DNA of 64,000 nucleotides from Tigriopus japonicus (GCA_010645155.1 JAAGOF010000015.1:132529-196528); one strand, 5' to 3'; counted from the first letter of the stretch, positions 36,671 through 48,224 are shown. The notes: generated from the sequence alone by a model not told the origin. Program-made: numbers and translations.

Positions 36671-36920
36671 TTTTTTTTTTTTTTGGAGTATGGGTGCTAG
36701 GGTCGGAGGGTTGAGCCTCGCCCGGCCAGCGAAGCCAGCCATCACATCGTCTTAAGTAGTTCCGATAGGCAATCTCATGTCCGGTATCAGAATGGTTCTC
36801 CATCTGTGGGTGTGAATTAGCGTCTAAAAGTTTCCTCGAGAAAGGTCGGGGAGGAGAATCGAACCTGGGACCTCTCTCACTATAGGAAACTGCGCTAACC
36901 ACGACGCCACGTCTCCTCCC
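36671..36920 (-). mobile_element. tRNA-derived SINE
   Basis: On the minus strand it starts gggaggagacgtggcgtcgt and continues ggttagcgcag, a pol III box A-like region (about 36890-36912). Box B ggttcgattct follows (36855-36865). The element ends in a run of at least 14 A (T run at 36671-36684). An internal tRNA-like promoter with a non-tRNA body and A tail defines a SINE. The 5' end cannot fold into a full mature tRNA, so this is not a tRNA gene. Confidence 0.85.
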
Positions 36921-38074
36921 TAAATTATCAATTAAGGATTTTAAATACTAATAATCACGCTCTGAGCCTCACAAAACAACTAGCTTCAACTGATAATGAA
37001 AACTGAAGTCTATTGATTTACAGCTAGAATTAACTTGTGCACTATAACAAAAGAGTTTGATTATCAAGTGCGCCATCTAGTCAATTTCTTACAAATAACT
37101 TGCACCTCCCATGATATGGATATATTTGAAGAAAACAATGGTCATTCACCAAGTTTTGAAGAATAAAAGTACCTCAAATGTGGATTTAAGATTGGTTAAT
37201 GACTTGTAAATGTTTATGGTTGAATTATAGGGTAAAGTCCCTTGAAGATTGGCATGAAAAGCCTGACAAAAGAAAATATGTTCCTTGCCATATATGATTG
37301 CCACTATATTTAAATACATGTCTATTATGGGAATACAAGCTGTTGCCACATAAATTACACAAGATGGGACACTTTATGAGCGAGCATACTCTTTTACTAT
37401 AACGCTCTAGAATGAACTTTCCTTTTCTAGAAGAATAGCATAACAACTGACCAACACCTACATGTCAAAATGGTTAAAGTCAAAACTTTGATGATTTACT
37501 TTTATGGTTGATTTACCTTTTCAACTGATTTCCCTCAGAAATTTGAGTGTCTTCAATTCTGTTCAAGATTTCCGCTCATGTTAAAAGCATTTCATTTAAA
37601 TGGAGATTTCTGATTTTATTTTTGTTATTCATAGATGTCGCCATTGTTGACAAGACATGTGGATTACAAAAAAACCAATCAAGGTCACTTACCATTAAAA
37701 AATTGTCGTAACTACCTTAGTTAAAAATCAGAAAAAATACATTTTGCATTGAAACCCAGTGTTGTGTGTTCATACATACATTTTAATGATCTTGATCTCC
37801 AATTTGCTGTCATTGTTTCAAGGGCGACGTCTATTAACATAAAACAAACTGGTAAGAGCTCACAATTCAGTGATTTCTTGAAGACAAGTGAGCTTAACTG
37901 TGGTTATAGAGTGTCTTCATATGAATCATTAGAGCAATGTGTACTTGACAGAAACTTGCACCAAAGGAAAGCGACCTTTTATCCTAATTAGGAGTAAAAC
38001 AATGGAATGCCAGTATTTCTGCTCTAATAGCGTCATCAACTCCTACACTTCGCATTGGTATCCTGGAATGCAGC
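36921..38074. other. No gene seen
   Basis: AT-rich sequence with short unsupported ORFs. Confidence 0.45.
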
Positions 38075-38426
38075 TAGTGATGTGTTTCGAACCAGGAGTG
38101 CTGCCAGTTTTGACTCGGAAGTTTATCGTTGTTAAAAAGGGCAGGTCGTATTAGACTTTTTGAAAAGACCTGAACAGGGACCGATTTGGCGACACTCGTT
38201 CTAGTTTGATTTCGAGTTCCATCGATAGTCAAAAAATGGATTTTGAGTTGGCAGCGCTGCCATTCTTTATGGCATAAGGTTCTTTATGGCATAATTTATG
38301 ACATATGGTATGAATTCTAAATGGCAGTCTATTGCCTGTTGAAAAGTTTAGTTGTGGTCAGATTTTTGACCCTAAAAACCAAAATGGCAAAACTCTGCCA
38401 AAAATCCAACTCGAAACACATCAGTA
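38075..38426. mobile_element. hAT MITE, 352 bp, with 7-of-8 TSD
   Basis: The left end tagtgatgtgtttcgaacca and the inverted right end tactgatgtgtttcgagttg match. The flanks aatgcagc and aatgcaac differ at one base. The core is non-coding and contains ctttatggcataa twice. A truncated relative is in CaMKII intron 1. Confidence 0.82.
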
Positions 38427-38434
38427 AATGCAAC

Positions 38435-39754
38435 GTTATTGGCCAAGGTACAGAGGGTGGAACAAAAAGGTTATTGTGAATTCTGTAATGTAACTATTTT
38501 CGGCGTTTCCAGTCCTCAGACTTGGCTTCAATTAAACACATATTCTTCTCACGTTACGCCTTTCAGGAACTTGATTTTTGGGATTTGCAATTGAACAGTT
38601 CTCAATGATTCAAGTTGACATGTTCATCAAATGTTCTTTTGCCATTAATGACGACAATCCTTATATCAATAAACTTGTCAAGCCTCATCAATATCTCTTG
38701 CAAAAGCTCAAAAAGAGAAGATTGAATTCAGTGAGGGTAAAATGAAAAAAGTTTGACTAGATCATTGTTTGATAAGTGATAATGCTGCCAAATAATCGCG
38801 CTTCTAAGCAAACCTGTTTGAGCCGTTTGGAATCTATTTTTAGAAGCAAATAGTTTCCTACTTGTGTGATTTAATAGCTTTGGATTGATCGGGATTGCAA
38901 TATTTCAGAAGGATTTCTAAAGCAATGATTCTTTTTTTAATTGGCTCATTGAGTGTATGAAGCAACTCCCAAACATATTTTTTTTTTGTAGCTAAAGAGG
39001 TTTCGGATTTGTAACCGATCCAAAGAATGTCACTCGATGTAAAAAAAGGGTTATGTTATGGCTTAAAATAGTGTACTGATGTATTAAAGTCAAGAGTGAT
39101 AAAATATCTGATCTATCAATGAACTTGAATTGGCAGATCTAGATAGTCCCTGTACGTAGGGCTGGTCGGGAATGTTGGATAGATATCTATCCAAATGGGT
39201 GTTGAATGATAAAACTGGGTCATTAGATGAAAACATTCTTCTTAGTTCTGAAGGTAAAAGAGTGGTGGCATGTTTCTGATCAGATCATTCAAACCATGAG
39301 GAACGTGTTTGGTTTTACTTCATTATCCAAAATAAGGTCATATATTTAAAAACTTTTAGTAATACTGATTTTTGAAAATAAGATCAGTGCGTTTTGAAAA
39401 TGTGCTCAATACGTGCTGATTTATTTGAAGATAAGTGTTCCATTTTTTCTTATCAATTTGAAGCATCTTCATATGTTGCAAATGTCATTTTTCTCTAAAC
39501 GTGTTACAGGTTTTCCATATTCAAAAGCTCTCATTTTTGCGACATGTCAAAATTGATCTTAATTGTTAACAAATTACCGAAATTCCACACAACCTACGTA
39601 CTTTTTCAAATGCAATTAAAGCCCGTTTCAAAAGTCAAAGATTTGGAATAAGCTACAAAAAAGAATTTACATAAGGAGAATATCAATATTTATATAGTAT
39701 AAATGTTTAATACTTTTGAACTAACCTAAGACAACGGAATTCCAGTGCTGTAAG
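38435..39754. other. No gene seen
   Basis: AT-rich sequence without credible exons. Confidence 0.45.
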
Positions 39755-40654
39755 ATTTTAACCCAAGCTTAAAATAGTGCCTATAGATGTCGCTCAAGGT
39801 GATAGCCAAGAAAGAGCCTTGTGAGTAGAGACCGGATTTGCTAGAATTCCACACTCTTGGATGCTCTCAAAGTCATTCCAGTTCAGAGGATTGTATCCAA
39901 ATCACCAAGTACGGAAATGGGCACCATGTAAATATTTTTGAGAAATTGTAAGGAAGTGTAAAGCTTCAAGTAGCTAAAAACACAACAGGATTTGATTTTG
40001 TTGACCATTTTCAATTTAGACCTGGTTATTCAATATGCACAATCAACACCCTCAGACCTATTGAGCCTAAGACAACCAACATCTGTTCCACTTCTGGAGG
40101 CTAGTCCACATAACATCCTGCACCTTTTTGAATGCGGGCAAGGCAAGGGCTGCCAGGGCCAGAGGTGTCATTGATTTGGTGCGACATGTCAGGAACGGCC
40201 ACCTTTCTGTGACTATGGAGGCGACGAGAACGACCTTGGTTAGCAGCCACATTTTGCCGGCCATTGATGTCCAAAGCCATTTTGAGACATTTTTAATGAA
40301 GTCATCTTATGATTCAAAAATTAGACGCTCAGAGACTTGGATTTTTAAATTTATTTGGCCATCTCAGAAGTTTTGCTCAAATTTCTAAACCTAAAAAATG
40401 CTCAAGAGGAAAAAAATAGTCCATGAAAAATTTGTGAAATACTCCAATAAATTTGTTTTTTTAAATTCAACCAAATTACCTCCACAAAATGATTTTTCCT
40501 AAATATTGCCTCAAAAAAAATTTGTTCAAAACTGGGAAAAATAAAAAAATATATTTTTTAGAAAAAAAATTCAAATCCGGTCTTTACTTATGAGATCAGC
40601 GCTTTGTACTTGACCCCCACTATTTAATGGGGAGTTTTAAGCTTGGGTTGAAAT
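39755..40654. mobile_element. Inverted-repeat-bounded segment of 0.9 kb carrying a GC-rich insert
   Basis: The termini share aacccaagcttaaaa on the left and its complement ttttaagcttgggtt on the right. A third copy of the left end (tttcaacccaagcttagaat) stands at 41364-41387. No TSD was found. The middle (40080-40280) is conspicuously GC-richer than its surroundings and holds an open minus-strand frame. It may be a transposon that captured host sequence, or two unrelated solo ends around a small gene. Confidence 0.35.
40067..40264 (-). CDS. Possible small secreted-protein exon (unproven)
   Basis: A 65-codon minus-strand frame starts MAGKMWLLTKVVLVASIVTE, a plausible short signal peptide, in a GC-richer island. 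Another frame over the same bases reads NDTSGPGSPCLARIQK before a potential donor (aaaaggtgcag). About 200 bases further on the same strand (about 39845-39890) is GYNPLNWNDFESIQEC, reminiscent of the second half of a Kunitz domain but with a stop just upstream. I cannot join these into one consistent reading. It may be a decayed or captured inhibitor gene, or coincidence. Confidence 0.25.
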   Translation of the reverse strand: MAGKMWLLTKVVLVASIVTERWPFLTCRTKSMTPLALAALALPAFKKVQDVMWTSLQKWNRCWLS

Positions 40655-43600
40655 TCTTCATTGAATCGGGGTTGCGCCCAAGATCAAAGAAGCTTAAAAT
40701 CAACATTCATTTGTAGAATTCATCCGAGAATAAAATTTGGTGGTTAAGTGGCACGACGGTTTTGAAAGATGCACGTCAAATCTATTTGATCATAAGGCAA
40801 AACACAAAATAAAGAGAAAGACGCTTTTAAAGTTGTTTTGTTAACATTACCTATCCTGGGTTGAGATCATTTTTACGAGACTTTGAGTATTGAATGAAGA
40901 TGGATTAACCTTGTAAGTTTTTTTTTGTCAATGCAAATCAAACTGGAACTTTTAGGCGTTGGCGAACTTTTGAGAGCCAAAGAAGAGTGCAAAATCTAAT
41001 CAATAGATCAAGCTTCCATTCAATGACAATGACTGTCAAATGTCGAATGTTGCAGTGTAGGAAACAACAAAGATGTAAATGCAATTCTGAGAATTCAATG
41101 ATTGCATTATATGCCTTCGCTGTTGGTTTCGTTTCAATCAAAATTGACCTTCTTTCCATCTTGGTCAAACTTGAGCTTTTTTAGAGGAGTAAAATACTTT
41201 GAATAACCTAATTTAGGCATTTCTTGTTAGTCCCTTAACTTCAATACAAAAAAAAAACTTTGTTGTCGTTGGACAAGAACAATTCATCTTGTGAAATTTG
41301 TGTTATTACAAGATTAATCTGTTGAAAGAGACTTAAATGACATTTTGAAAAGTCATGAATTAAGAATTTCAACCCAAGCTTAGAATAGACTTCTATAAAT
41401 GGCGCAGAAGGTGAGGCAAGTATATTTTTTATGGCTAATGTTGTACTGGTTTGTACTAATAGAATTAGCTACAAAAAGAGCGCTCTGATCCCCGTTAAGT
41501 TTCTTCCTGGAAGCTTTCCTTCTTCAGTGGTTCACTTAAAATCCAATGAAAACCGATTGTTCTTGCAAAAAACGATAAAGTTCAAGTGAACACTTACAAA
41601 TCCATATTTTGATATTCAACATCATTTTTGTATCATATTTGGTCGTTCAAATTTTCGGTTGGGCAAAACCAAAACAAAATCAGTCATTTCAATGTAAACT
41701 TGGCATAATTAAAATAAGACAAGTACTCTACAAGTCCATCTACGGATGATGTAAAATACTAAATTTTGTCGGCCTCTTTGATAATTATCACTGATAACAG
41801 CTTCCAATTAATGACAAAAATACAATCTTCTTTCTTATCAGAGCTAAAAATAACGCCCTTTTGCTGACTCATTCCCAAGTTCAATTACAAAACCATACCA
41901 AAAAATACCTAATAAATATATTCAAGTCCAACCCACCCAAAAGAAATCCCCTAGCCATGCATTCAGATGCATTAATTGAGTTGTCTTACCTGCAAGTTGG
42001 AGATAAGTAATATCCAATGCTGGCGACAAGCAAATGAACTGACGAAGAACTTGGGTGGGATTGAGAACTTCAGTTGTTTTATCTCTTCAAAACACAAGCT
42101 GTTGAAGAGGCATCACAGATGTGACAAGGGATTTTTTTTTCATTCATGGCAGCCCTGTCTCGTTTGCTCTTGTTCGTTCCTCAGACGCTTTGGCACAAAC
42201 ATGAGCAAAGAGATAATTTTTGACCATGTAGTGAAGGAGGTTCTTTTTAAGAAGCGCACAAGCGTCTTTTGGTAGATCTGTGAGACTGCGAGAGTCAAGA
42301 GAAGGAAGTCACAGGGTTTGTGTACGTTTTGTGCAGTGGAGTCTACACTCTACAAGGTCACATTATTGGAGAGGTTTGGTGAGGAGAAGTTTCAATCACA
42401 GCGGATTGTTTTTGTTGTCATCGCTCAAGGATGCCACAAGCCAAGATTACTTTCGAAATACTATTTAGGTTCGACTAGAACAATGACAATTCAATGGAGA
42501 AATAAAATTGTATAAAACTCAGATTTTAGTGCAATGATTGGATGATAAGTATATTTTTGAAATTCGCCCTGAGTGCAATGGTAGAAGTGTAGATCTCCAG
42601 CAAAAAAAGATTTGATTGTTATTTGCTAGTTATAACCTTTTTTTTTTGCCAGTTTTTCATTTCAATTGGCATTTTTGACAGAATGGACTTACCACTTCCT
42701 ATACCTAAACTTCGACCTTCAGAAATATTTGAACAATAAAATGTGATTGTAGAGCTTCAACCTAAGCATGTCAAAAATTTTTCAAGTTTATTTGCCATTT
42801 AAGCGGTGTTTATTTGCCATTTTAACGATATTTATATGCTATTTTTTGGACTGCAAAAAGGCCTAGATAATTTGTCAGAAATCATCAGTCTTAGTCATTG
42901 GGTATTTTCTTTGTTGACTATTTATGTGCATCTTTATAGGTCAATCAATCAGCAGTTTTTTTTTGCTATCAATCATTACTAGTATAGAAGGTCTCTAGAG
43001 TTTAGGAAGCAAGTTCAACAAAATGTAGGTACAGAGAATACGAAAAAGTATTTCAAGATTTTACATCATGTCATGGTACTGCTTGAAACCAAGATACTTA
43101 AATGGATGTTAGTTTTTAGGGCCCAATCGGACTAGGATTATTCATGCTTAGAAAATGTGTTTGAAAAGTTGTTCAATTAGTAGATTAGTAGATATTCATT
43201 GAGAGAGTGATTGCAATTTCATTTGTTACTCTTTTGACACCTAACGATTAAAGAAAGAACGCTTTTTCTTCTTTCATGGCCGTGTATGAGTAATATGATT
43301 TAGAAGAAAAAACTTTGGAAATTTGTTGCGTGAATTCTAGGTAGTCAATATTTTACTTTTGGGGTTCCATTTACTCTTTTCTGCATTAAGAACAGATAGA
43401 AAAAATAATTTTGTAATTTACAATTAAAAATGGCCTTTTCAGCTTAGGTTGCTATTGACAATTTATCTTTGAGGAAAATTGAATCGATTCAAGCAACAGA
43501 TAAGGTAATTTGAGCTCTAATTTGTGGGTTATTGGATCAACCAAAAAAAGAAAAAGCCGATTTTTTCATTGATGACTCAAGACATTAAAAATATTTGGAA

Positions 43601-44281
43601 AAGGCACGCAATAAGTCTCAAAAAGGTGACTTAATAAGCAAAATAATACTGTATATATCAAATAACCTCCTCAAGATTTTGCACATAATTCGCAAATTTG
43701 ATTGATATTGATTATTTATCATTTTGCACCGCAATATTTTGTATTTTTGAGACTTGGCAAAGATAGATTTGAGTGAATGAGGAAACATAAGGCCTTAAAA
43801 GTGATATAAATTGCTTCACTCTCAAAACTGTCGCAAACACAAGATGGCGTTGGACAAAGAACTTCAAAGGACAATAAGCCTTTTGTTCCATTAATCTAGA
43901 ATGTAAATCGAGGGATGACACTTTTTGTCAAAAAGATTAGCACATTCAGCAACGTCTGTACTTCCAAACGTGTGTTACTCACTGATGATATCTTGCCAAT
44001 CAAAGCAATGACAACTTATTATTTGACTTATTGATTCCAGGGATGAATGAAGACATAAGTGGTGCCAGAACAATGTAAGAAAGGCCCTTAGAAAACCCAT
44101 CATGTAATATTGGAACTATAACCTTTTAATGAATCTCATTGCTCAATAGTTTCGACTTAACTTTATATCTGATAGCCAACATATCTGAGATTGTATTTCA
44201 ATTCACATTATGGCTTCTTTTACTACACCTTGTCTATAAAAGTTCTCTAAAGAACAATAAATAGAGGTTCAATAAATAGAG
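40655..44281. other. No gene recognised; one repeat copy
   Basis: Largely AT-rich and featureless. At 42416-42600 is an unsplit copy of the MITE-like element found at 7.7-8.6 kb (gccaagattactttcgaaat ... gattttagtgcaatg). Short ORFs at 42280-42515 overlap its left side and show no recognisable domain. Confidence 0.45.
42416..42600. repeat. Uninterrupted copy of the MITE-like element of 7.7-8.6 kb
   Basis: It matches 7724-7810 and 8505-8560 in order (caaggatgccacaagccaag, then ggttcgactagaacaatg, then gattttagtgcaatgattgg and gtatatttttgaaat) with no LINE between. It thus serves as the empty-site comparison. Confidence 0.6.
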
Positions 44282-44456
44282 TTTATTGTTTTGGCAAGTC
44301 TCTTGCAGCGAGATGTTGAGATCGTGTTTCTTTATTAGATGCCCTAAACATTATATTTCCGAGGAAAAGTTCATCTTCCCACTATGGTATGTACATTTTA
44401 GACACGACCTGACCTCGGAAGCGTGGTCCTCTCTGCGTATGTAAACGGGTTTTATT
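44282..44456 (-). terminator. Polyadenylation signals of the Spätzle-like gene
   Basis: On the minus strand AATAAA occurs at 44451-44456 (about 20 bases past the stop), at 44331-44336 and at 44282-44287. The nearer signal leaves almost no 3' UTR, so the farther ones are more likely used. Confidence 0.45.
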
Positions 44457-44475
44457 GTTAAAATGCATTGTCAAC

Positions 44476-44659
44476 TTATGACCGAATACCTCCACCGAGA
44501 GGATTTCGAAGACATCGACAAGCACAACACGATGGGAACAGGAACCAATCCATGAAAATGCCTGAACAATCGTCATTGGGATCGTAGGCGAGGAGACGAT
44601 GCCACTTGTACTTCTGCTCACATTGGCAATCGCCAGCACAACGAATGGTTCGGGACGAT
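44476..44659 (-). CDS. Spätzle-like last exon (cystine knot C-terminal half)
   Basis: Encodes CAGDCQCEQKYKWHRLLAYD, GIFMDWFLFPSCCACRC and a Gly-rich end before TAA. The overlapping 95-codon frame in another phase is a shadow. Acceptor ctag. Confidence 0.94.
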
Positions 44660-47600
44660 CTAGAATCAAACAGGAACGATTTTAAAATGTTTTCAAACTT
44701 TAGGATGCCATGTTTCAGAAAGTTTGTTTTTTATTTGAAATCTAGTCCATGTCTTGAGATTTGTTTGTGACTAGAACACTCATAAATTTACTGTCGATTG
44801 CAGTCATTTTAAGGCTTTTCATGTATTTCATTATGTATCGATGATATTTTATTAGGAATTAATAAATCGTTGTTATGTGTTCGTATTTTGTTCTTTGACT
44901 CATCAATTCCATCTTGGCCAATCAGGGTCTAGTTTGAATCAATTGAAATGGCCCTAATTGAATTAAAATCAGCAATAAACTACCGGGTGATTCATAAAAA
45001 ACGTAACAGGAAACCATGTCCGTAACTCGGAAATCGTTGATCTCACAAAAAGTGAATGAAGCTCAAAAAGATGCGGAAGATAATAATTCTTACAAAAGAT
45101 ATTGTTTTTTTATTCCGTTTACGTCGTCTTACTTTCGGTTGAAGCCAAATTTTGGAAGGGAGGAAAAAATAGGAGTCACGAACGCTCTGTTTTCAAAAAT
45201 ATCCTTTCGCGGGAAAAATCGTCATCGCTTAAATATTGAATTAGAGTGAAAAAATACTTCTTTCTAACTCTTCAAGCCAAGAGTTTGGCCAATCATATTC
45301 AATGGAAGTGAGGTACATATTTGCTTTCAATTACGAGTTATAAACGTCATAATGGGGTGTTCCGTTTCATTTGAAACACCCTGTAGATGGCGTTGTTTAT
45401 GACTGGTTTACTCTACTATTACCCTTAAGACCATTAAATACAGCCATTATGGACACCTCTGGCAACTTGTGATTTGCTATCAGAGCTAAGATTAGATGAT
45501 CTTGTACTAGCTCTTGTTAGCTTTTTTGGAATCATGAAGCCTTCATTCCATGAAAGAACTAGATGGCGTTGCTCATGCCAGCACTCATTACGTTATAGAG
45601 GTCTTCGCTTAAGCTTAGTGCTAGAAATTGGAGGAAATGACTGGTTATCTACCAATTAAGTCTGTTAAGACATTAACCCTGTTAATGTACAGTATTTGTA
45701 CTTGGGATGCCAAAGAAACTTTGATTATAACAACCTGTCGTTGAAGTTTTGTGGATATTTAAAGTTACCGTGTAGATAAATGCTTCACTTAAAGGACGAA
45801 AGTGGTACTTCGTTTTTTTTATCTTATTTTAACTTTTCAAACATTCCTGAGGATGCATTTCTTGCATTTCATACAATTTATTTCAAGTCAAAGAAACGTC
45901 AACATTTAAATCTGTATATTCAATAGAAAATGATATTGACACGAAAAAGAAAATAACTCACGTGCAAATCTCTTGATGAACGGCTTGGGAAAAGGTTTTG
46001 GTATTCACAATAGCCCGCACATCTCCATTGCTATTGGTCGCCCAAAATGGTGTGGACACTTCAGTTTTGGACTCACAAGCATCAGCTCTATCATATCGAA
46101 CACAAAGGACCTCAATAAAACGATAACATCCCAATGATCTTGAACTTACCGATTCTTATCCTCGCCTGTGGAATCGGCTCCCGGGAACCCTGCTTGACGT
46201 TTGGTTCGTCCAAAATGGAGTGAGTACTCGTACTCCTTGACTTTTTCTTCCAGAGCGGTAAAATTGGCATCTAGATCGTTGTAGAATTCGTCCTCGAACA
46301 GGAAGTCTTCCAAAAAGCCTACAAATAAGCAAATTTGGTATTGGAAAGAGGAAGTAAATTAGGGCTTTGTAACGCTTGAGCAATACCGTCCGTGAAGTAA
46401 TTGGTCTGCAATCTGTTGCAATTACTTGGTAAACCTGCTCATTCGAGCAATTTTTGGCAATTCAAAGTTCAAAATTATTTAACAACACTATCTTAAAATG
46501 AGCAGGGTTGGCATAGTGGCTAATTGGAAAACTGGAATAAAGAATTGATACCTTCTCAACTATTGTAATTGGCAAATTCTAATTAGTTTGCGCCTCAAAC
46601 AACGCCCCGAAGAAAACTAGAATGTGCCCTTACCTACTGCAAAAAGTACTGAATTTTGTGGAGTGGCAGACTAGCAATCAGAATGATAACTTCTAGTGGA
46701 AACAAATCAATCATGTTCTTTAGCAAATGGGGAACTTACATAAGCATTTCAATTTTTAGCTCAATGGAACGTCAGAATAAAAAGCTATGCTCCCTCAAAG
46801 CTAAGTGCAAATCCTAGTGAGAAAGAATGAGCTAGCCCTCTTTTGGTAATCGTTTTACCACAAAAGGGAGAACTCATTCATTTTAAGCTCTCTTCAGTAC
46901 ATAGCTTTGAGCAGCCATAACTTTTCACGTTGGTATTCGATTGAGCTGAAAATTTAAATGCGTTTTAACCAAGCAAATAGAAATGTCTCCCTGAAAGAAG
47001 AGTGTAAGTTATTTTTGTTCCTCCAGGAAATTGGAATTCTTTTGCTAGCCTCCTATTTCAGGAAATTCAGTGCTTATTATTTTACGAATTTGCAACTTCC
47101 AATTGGCTGTCTTGCAAAGTATTTACATACATTAGAGGGTTTGAAATGTTAGCTCAAGAGCATAAAAAGGTTTTAACAAAGAACGAAAGATTCACAAAAG
47201 GAAAAATATCCAGTTGAAATATAGCTCAATTTCATCATTTCTTCAACTGAAGATTGTCGTTGCCTAGACCTCCAAGTGTTATAAATATCCCCTGCATAGC
47301 TAATTTACTTTTCTTAGTTCCCAAAGGTCAGTATGATGGCATTTTGCCAATAGGTTCAATTACTTAACGTCAGATGGCGACTTCAGAGGTTGAAAGGTAA
47401 ATTTTAGACTGAAGAGGTGAACCTTTCAACCTCTTAAGGTACTCGCCATCTAACGGTAGATAATTGAGCCAATTCACCCAACGCCATCTTACTAACCTTT
47501 TGGAACTAAAGAAAGTAAACGAGCTGTGCAGGGTCCATTGGTGCCCAAGTCACAAAAAATGAAGACATCTCATTGTTCATTGTTCTTGAACGTTCAGGCA

Positions 47601-48224
47601 AAAATGTTCCCTCTATCACATTTAATATGTCATTACGGTCACTTAATCTATTTCGACACCATTTCACAATTAACTGAAACCTCAAAATTGGGTGCTTGGG
47701 TCATGAGGAAACCGCTATCTTGACCTTTTAGCCCTGTTACTCTCCATATATTTTCATAGACTCGCACCTTCTTCTGTGGATCTCTTGAATCGTCCAAATT
47801 GCCTGACACTGCGCACAAACGTAGTGGAAGCTGGGGTTTGAGGCAAAGCTTGTGGAACCTGCTCTTGGACCAATGTTCCATACATCCGTTTGATGAGGCT
47901 CTTATTCTCATCAATAAAGTTCTCTATCTTCGACCTACAAAAAAAATACAACGGTCAAACATGAAATATCGACTTGAAACCGACTGATGAAGCCAGCTGT
48001 GTGTATCCTTATAAGGCGTTGGTTGGCAGTAGTGGGTTGTGGTGGGTTGGTGATAATGAGGAATGAATCAAGGTGTCCACTTACATTGGGTAGTTGAAAC
48101 CGCCTTGATCGCAATAGAGCTGGTTATACTTTCTGATACATGGGAGCTGTGGCATAGATGAACTGGAAGAGCCGTGTTGAAAGCCAGAGATCTGTGAATG
48201 GGTGAGTTCCACCACCAGGAATGC
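44476..48224 (-). CDS. Spätzle-family cystine-knot ligand (5' end missing)
   Basis: Secreted neurotrophin-like proprotein; family members are Toll-receptor ligands in arthropod immunity and development. Five exons were read: 48085-48224, 47768-47934, 46150-46318, 45962-46087, 44476-44659. Phases agree and sum to 786 nt (261 aa plus stop). Counting from the first visible residue, the pro-region contains KYNQLYCDQGGFNYP, then KIENFIDENKSLIKRMYG and a basic site RFKR (95-98). A furin-type site RTKR (140-143) precedes a mature domain of 118 residues with ten Cys: ACES...TPFWATNSNGDVRAIVNT...HQEIC...KYKWHRLLAYDP... FPSCCACRC. That pattern is the Spätzle knot. The first visible exon starts in phase 0 with AFLVVELTH, possibly the end of a signal peptide, so at least one upstream exon is missing. 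I do not assign a paralog number. Confidence 0.93.
44983..45384. mobile_element. TA-flanked MITE in the last intron of the Spätzle-like gene
   Basis: The left end ccgggtgattcataaaaaac and the inverted right end cagggtgtttcaaatgaaac are alike, and each is preceded or followed by TA. GGGTG-ended TIRs with a TA duplication fit a Tc1/mariner-type MITE. The 77-codon ORF inside has no recognisable motif. Confidence 0.6.
45962..46087 (-). CDS. Spätzle-like exon, cystine knot N-terminal half
   Basis: Encodes ADACESKTEVSTPFWATNSN through QAVHQEIC. The acceptor (gatag) was chosen because only it keeps frame with both neighbours (126 bases). An upstream alternative at 46110 breaks phase. Donor gtgagt. 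Confidence 0.9.
46150..46318 (-). CDS. Spätzle-like exon with the furin site
   Basis: Encodes FLEDFLFEDEFYNDLDANFT then EKVKEYEYSLHFGRTKRQAG and GEDKN. RTKR is the predicted cleavage site that releases the active knot. Donor gtaag, acceptor gtag. Confidence 0.92.
46787..46975. repeat. Dispersed hairpin repeat, copy A (intron of the Spätzle-like gene)
   Basis: It contains an internal hairpin (agccctcttttggtaa against ttaccacaaaagggaga) and outer words aaagct/agcttt. A second copy at 58390-58590 has the same order (gagaaagccctcttcttgta, ctcttcagtacata, attgagctgaaaa). It is a non-coding MITE-like family. Confidence 0.55.
47316..47512. repeat. 197-bp foldback in an intron of the Spätzle-like gene
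   Basis: Arms of about 85 bases (ttagttcccaaaggtcagta ... gaggttgaaaggt) face each other across a short centre. The right arm ends tagtaa/ccttttggaactaaa. It would form a long imperfect hairpin in the pre-mRNA. Confidence 0.75.
47768..47934 (-). CDS. Spätzle-like exon, pro-region
   Basis: Encodes SKIENFIDENKSLIKRMYGT, a proline-rich stretch PQALPQTPAS, and RQFGRFKRSTEE. RFKR is a second potential convertase site. Donor gtgcga is unusual but keeps phase 1. Acceptor gtag follows a strong T run. Confidence 0.92.
48085..48224 (-). CDS. Spätzle-like exon, first visible
   Basis: Encodes AFLVVELTHSQISGFQHGSS then MPQLPCIRKYNQLYCDQGGF. It starts in phase 0 after tttag, so the translation start lies on an upstream exon not recognised in this window. 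Confidence 0.88.

Noticed and set aside
36840..36920. A tRNA gene on the minus strand
   Set aside because: Box A and box B are present, but the sequence does not close into a cloverleaf with an acceptor stem and continues into a SINE body with an A tail.
44382..44669. A 95-codon minus-strand ORF over the last Spätzle-like exon
   Set aside because: Wrong frame. The true frame gives the cystine-knot sequence with consistent splice phases.
46088..46110. Extension of the Spätzle-like exon to an acceptor at 46110
   Set aside because: It gives attractive residues (CVRYDRADAC) but a 149-base exon that breaks phase with the exon upstream. The acceptor giving 126 bases fits both sides.
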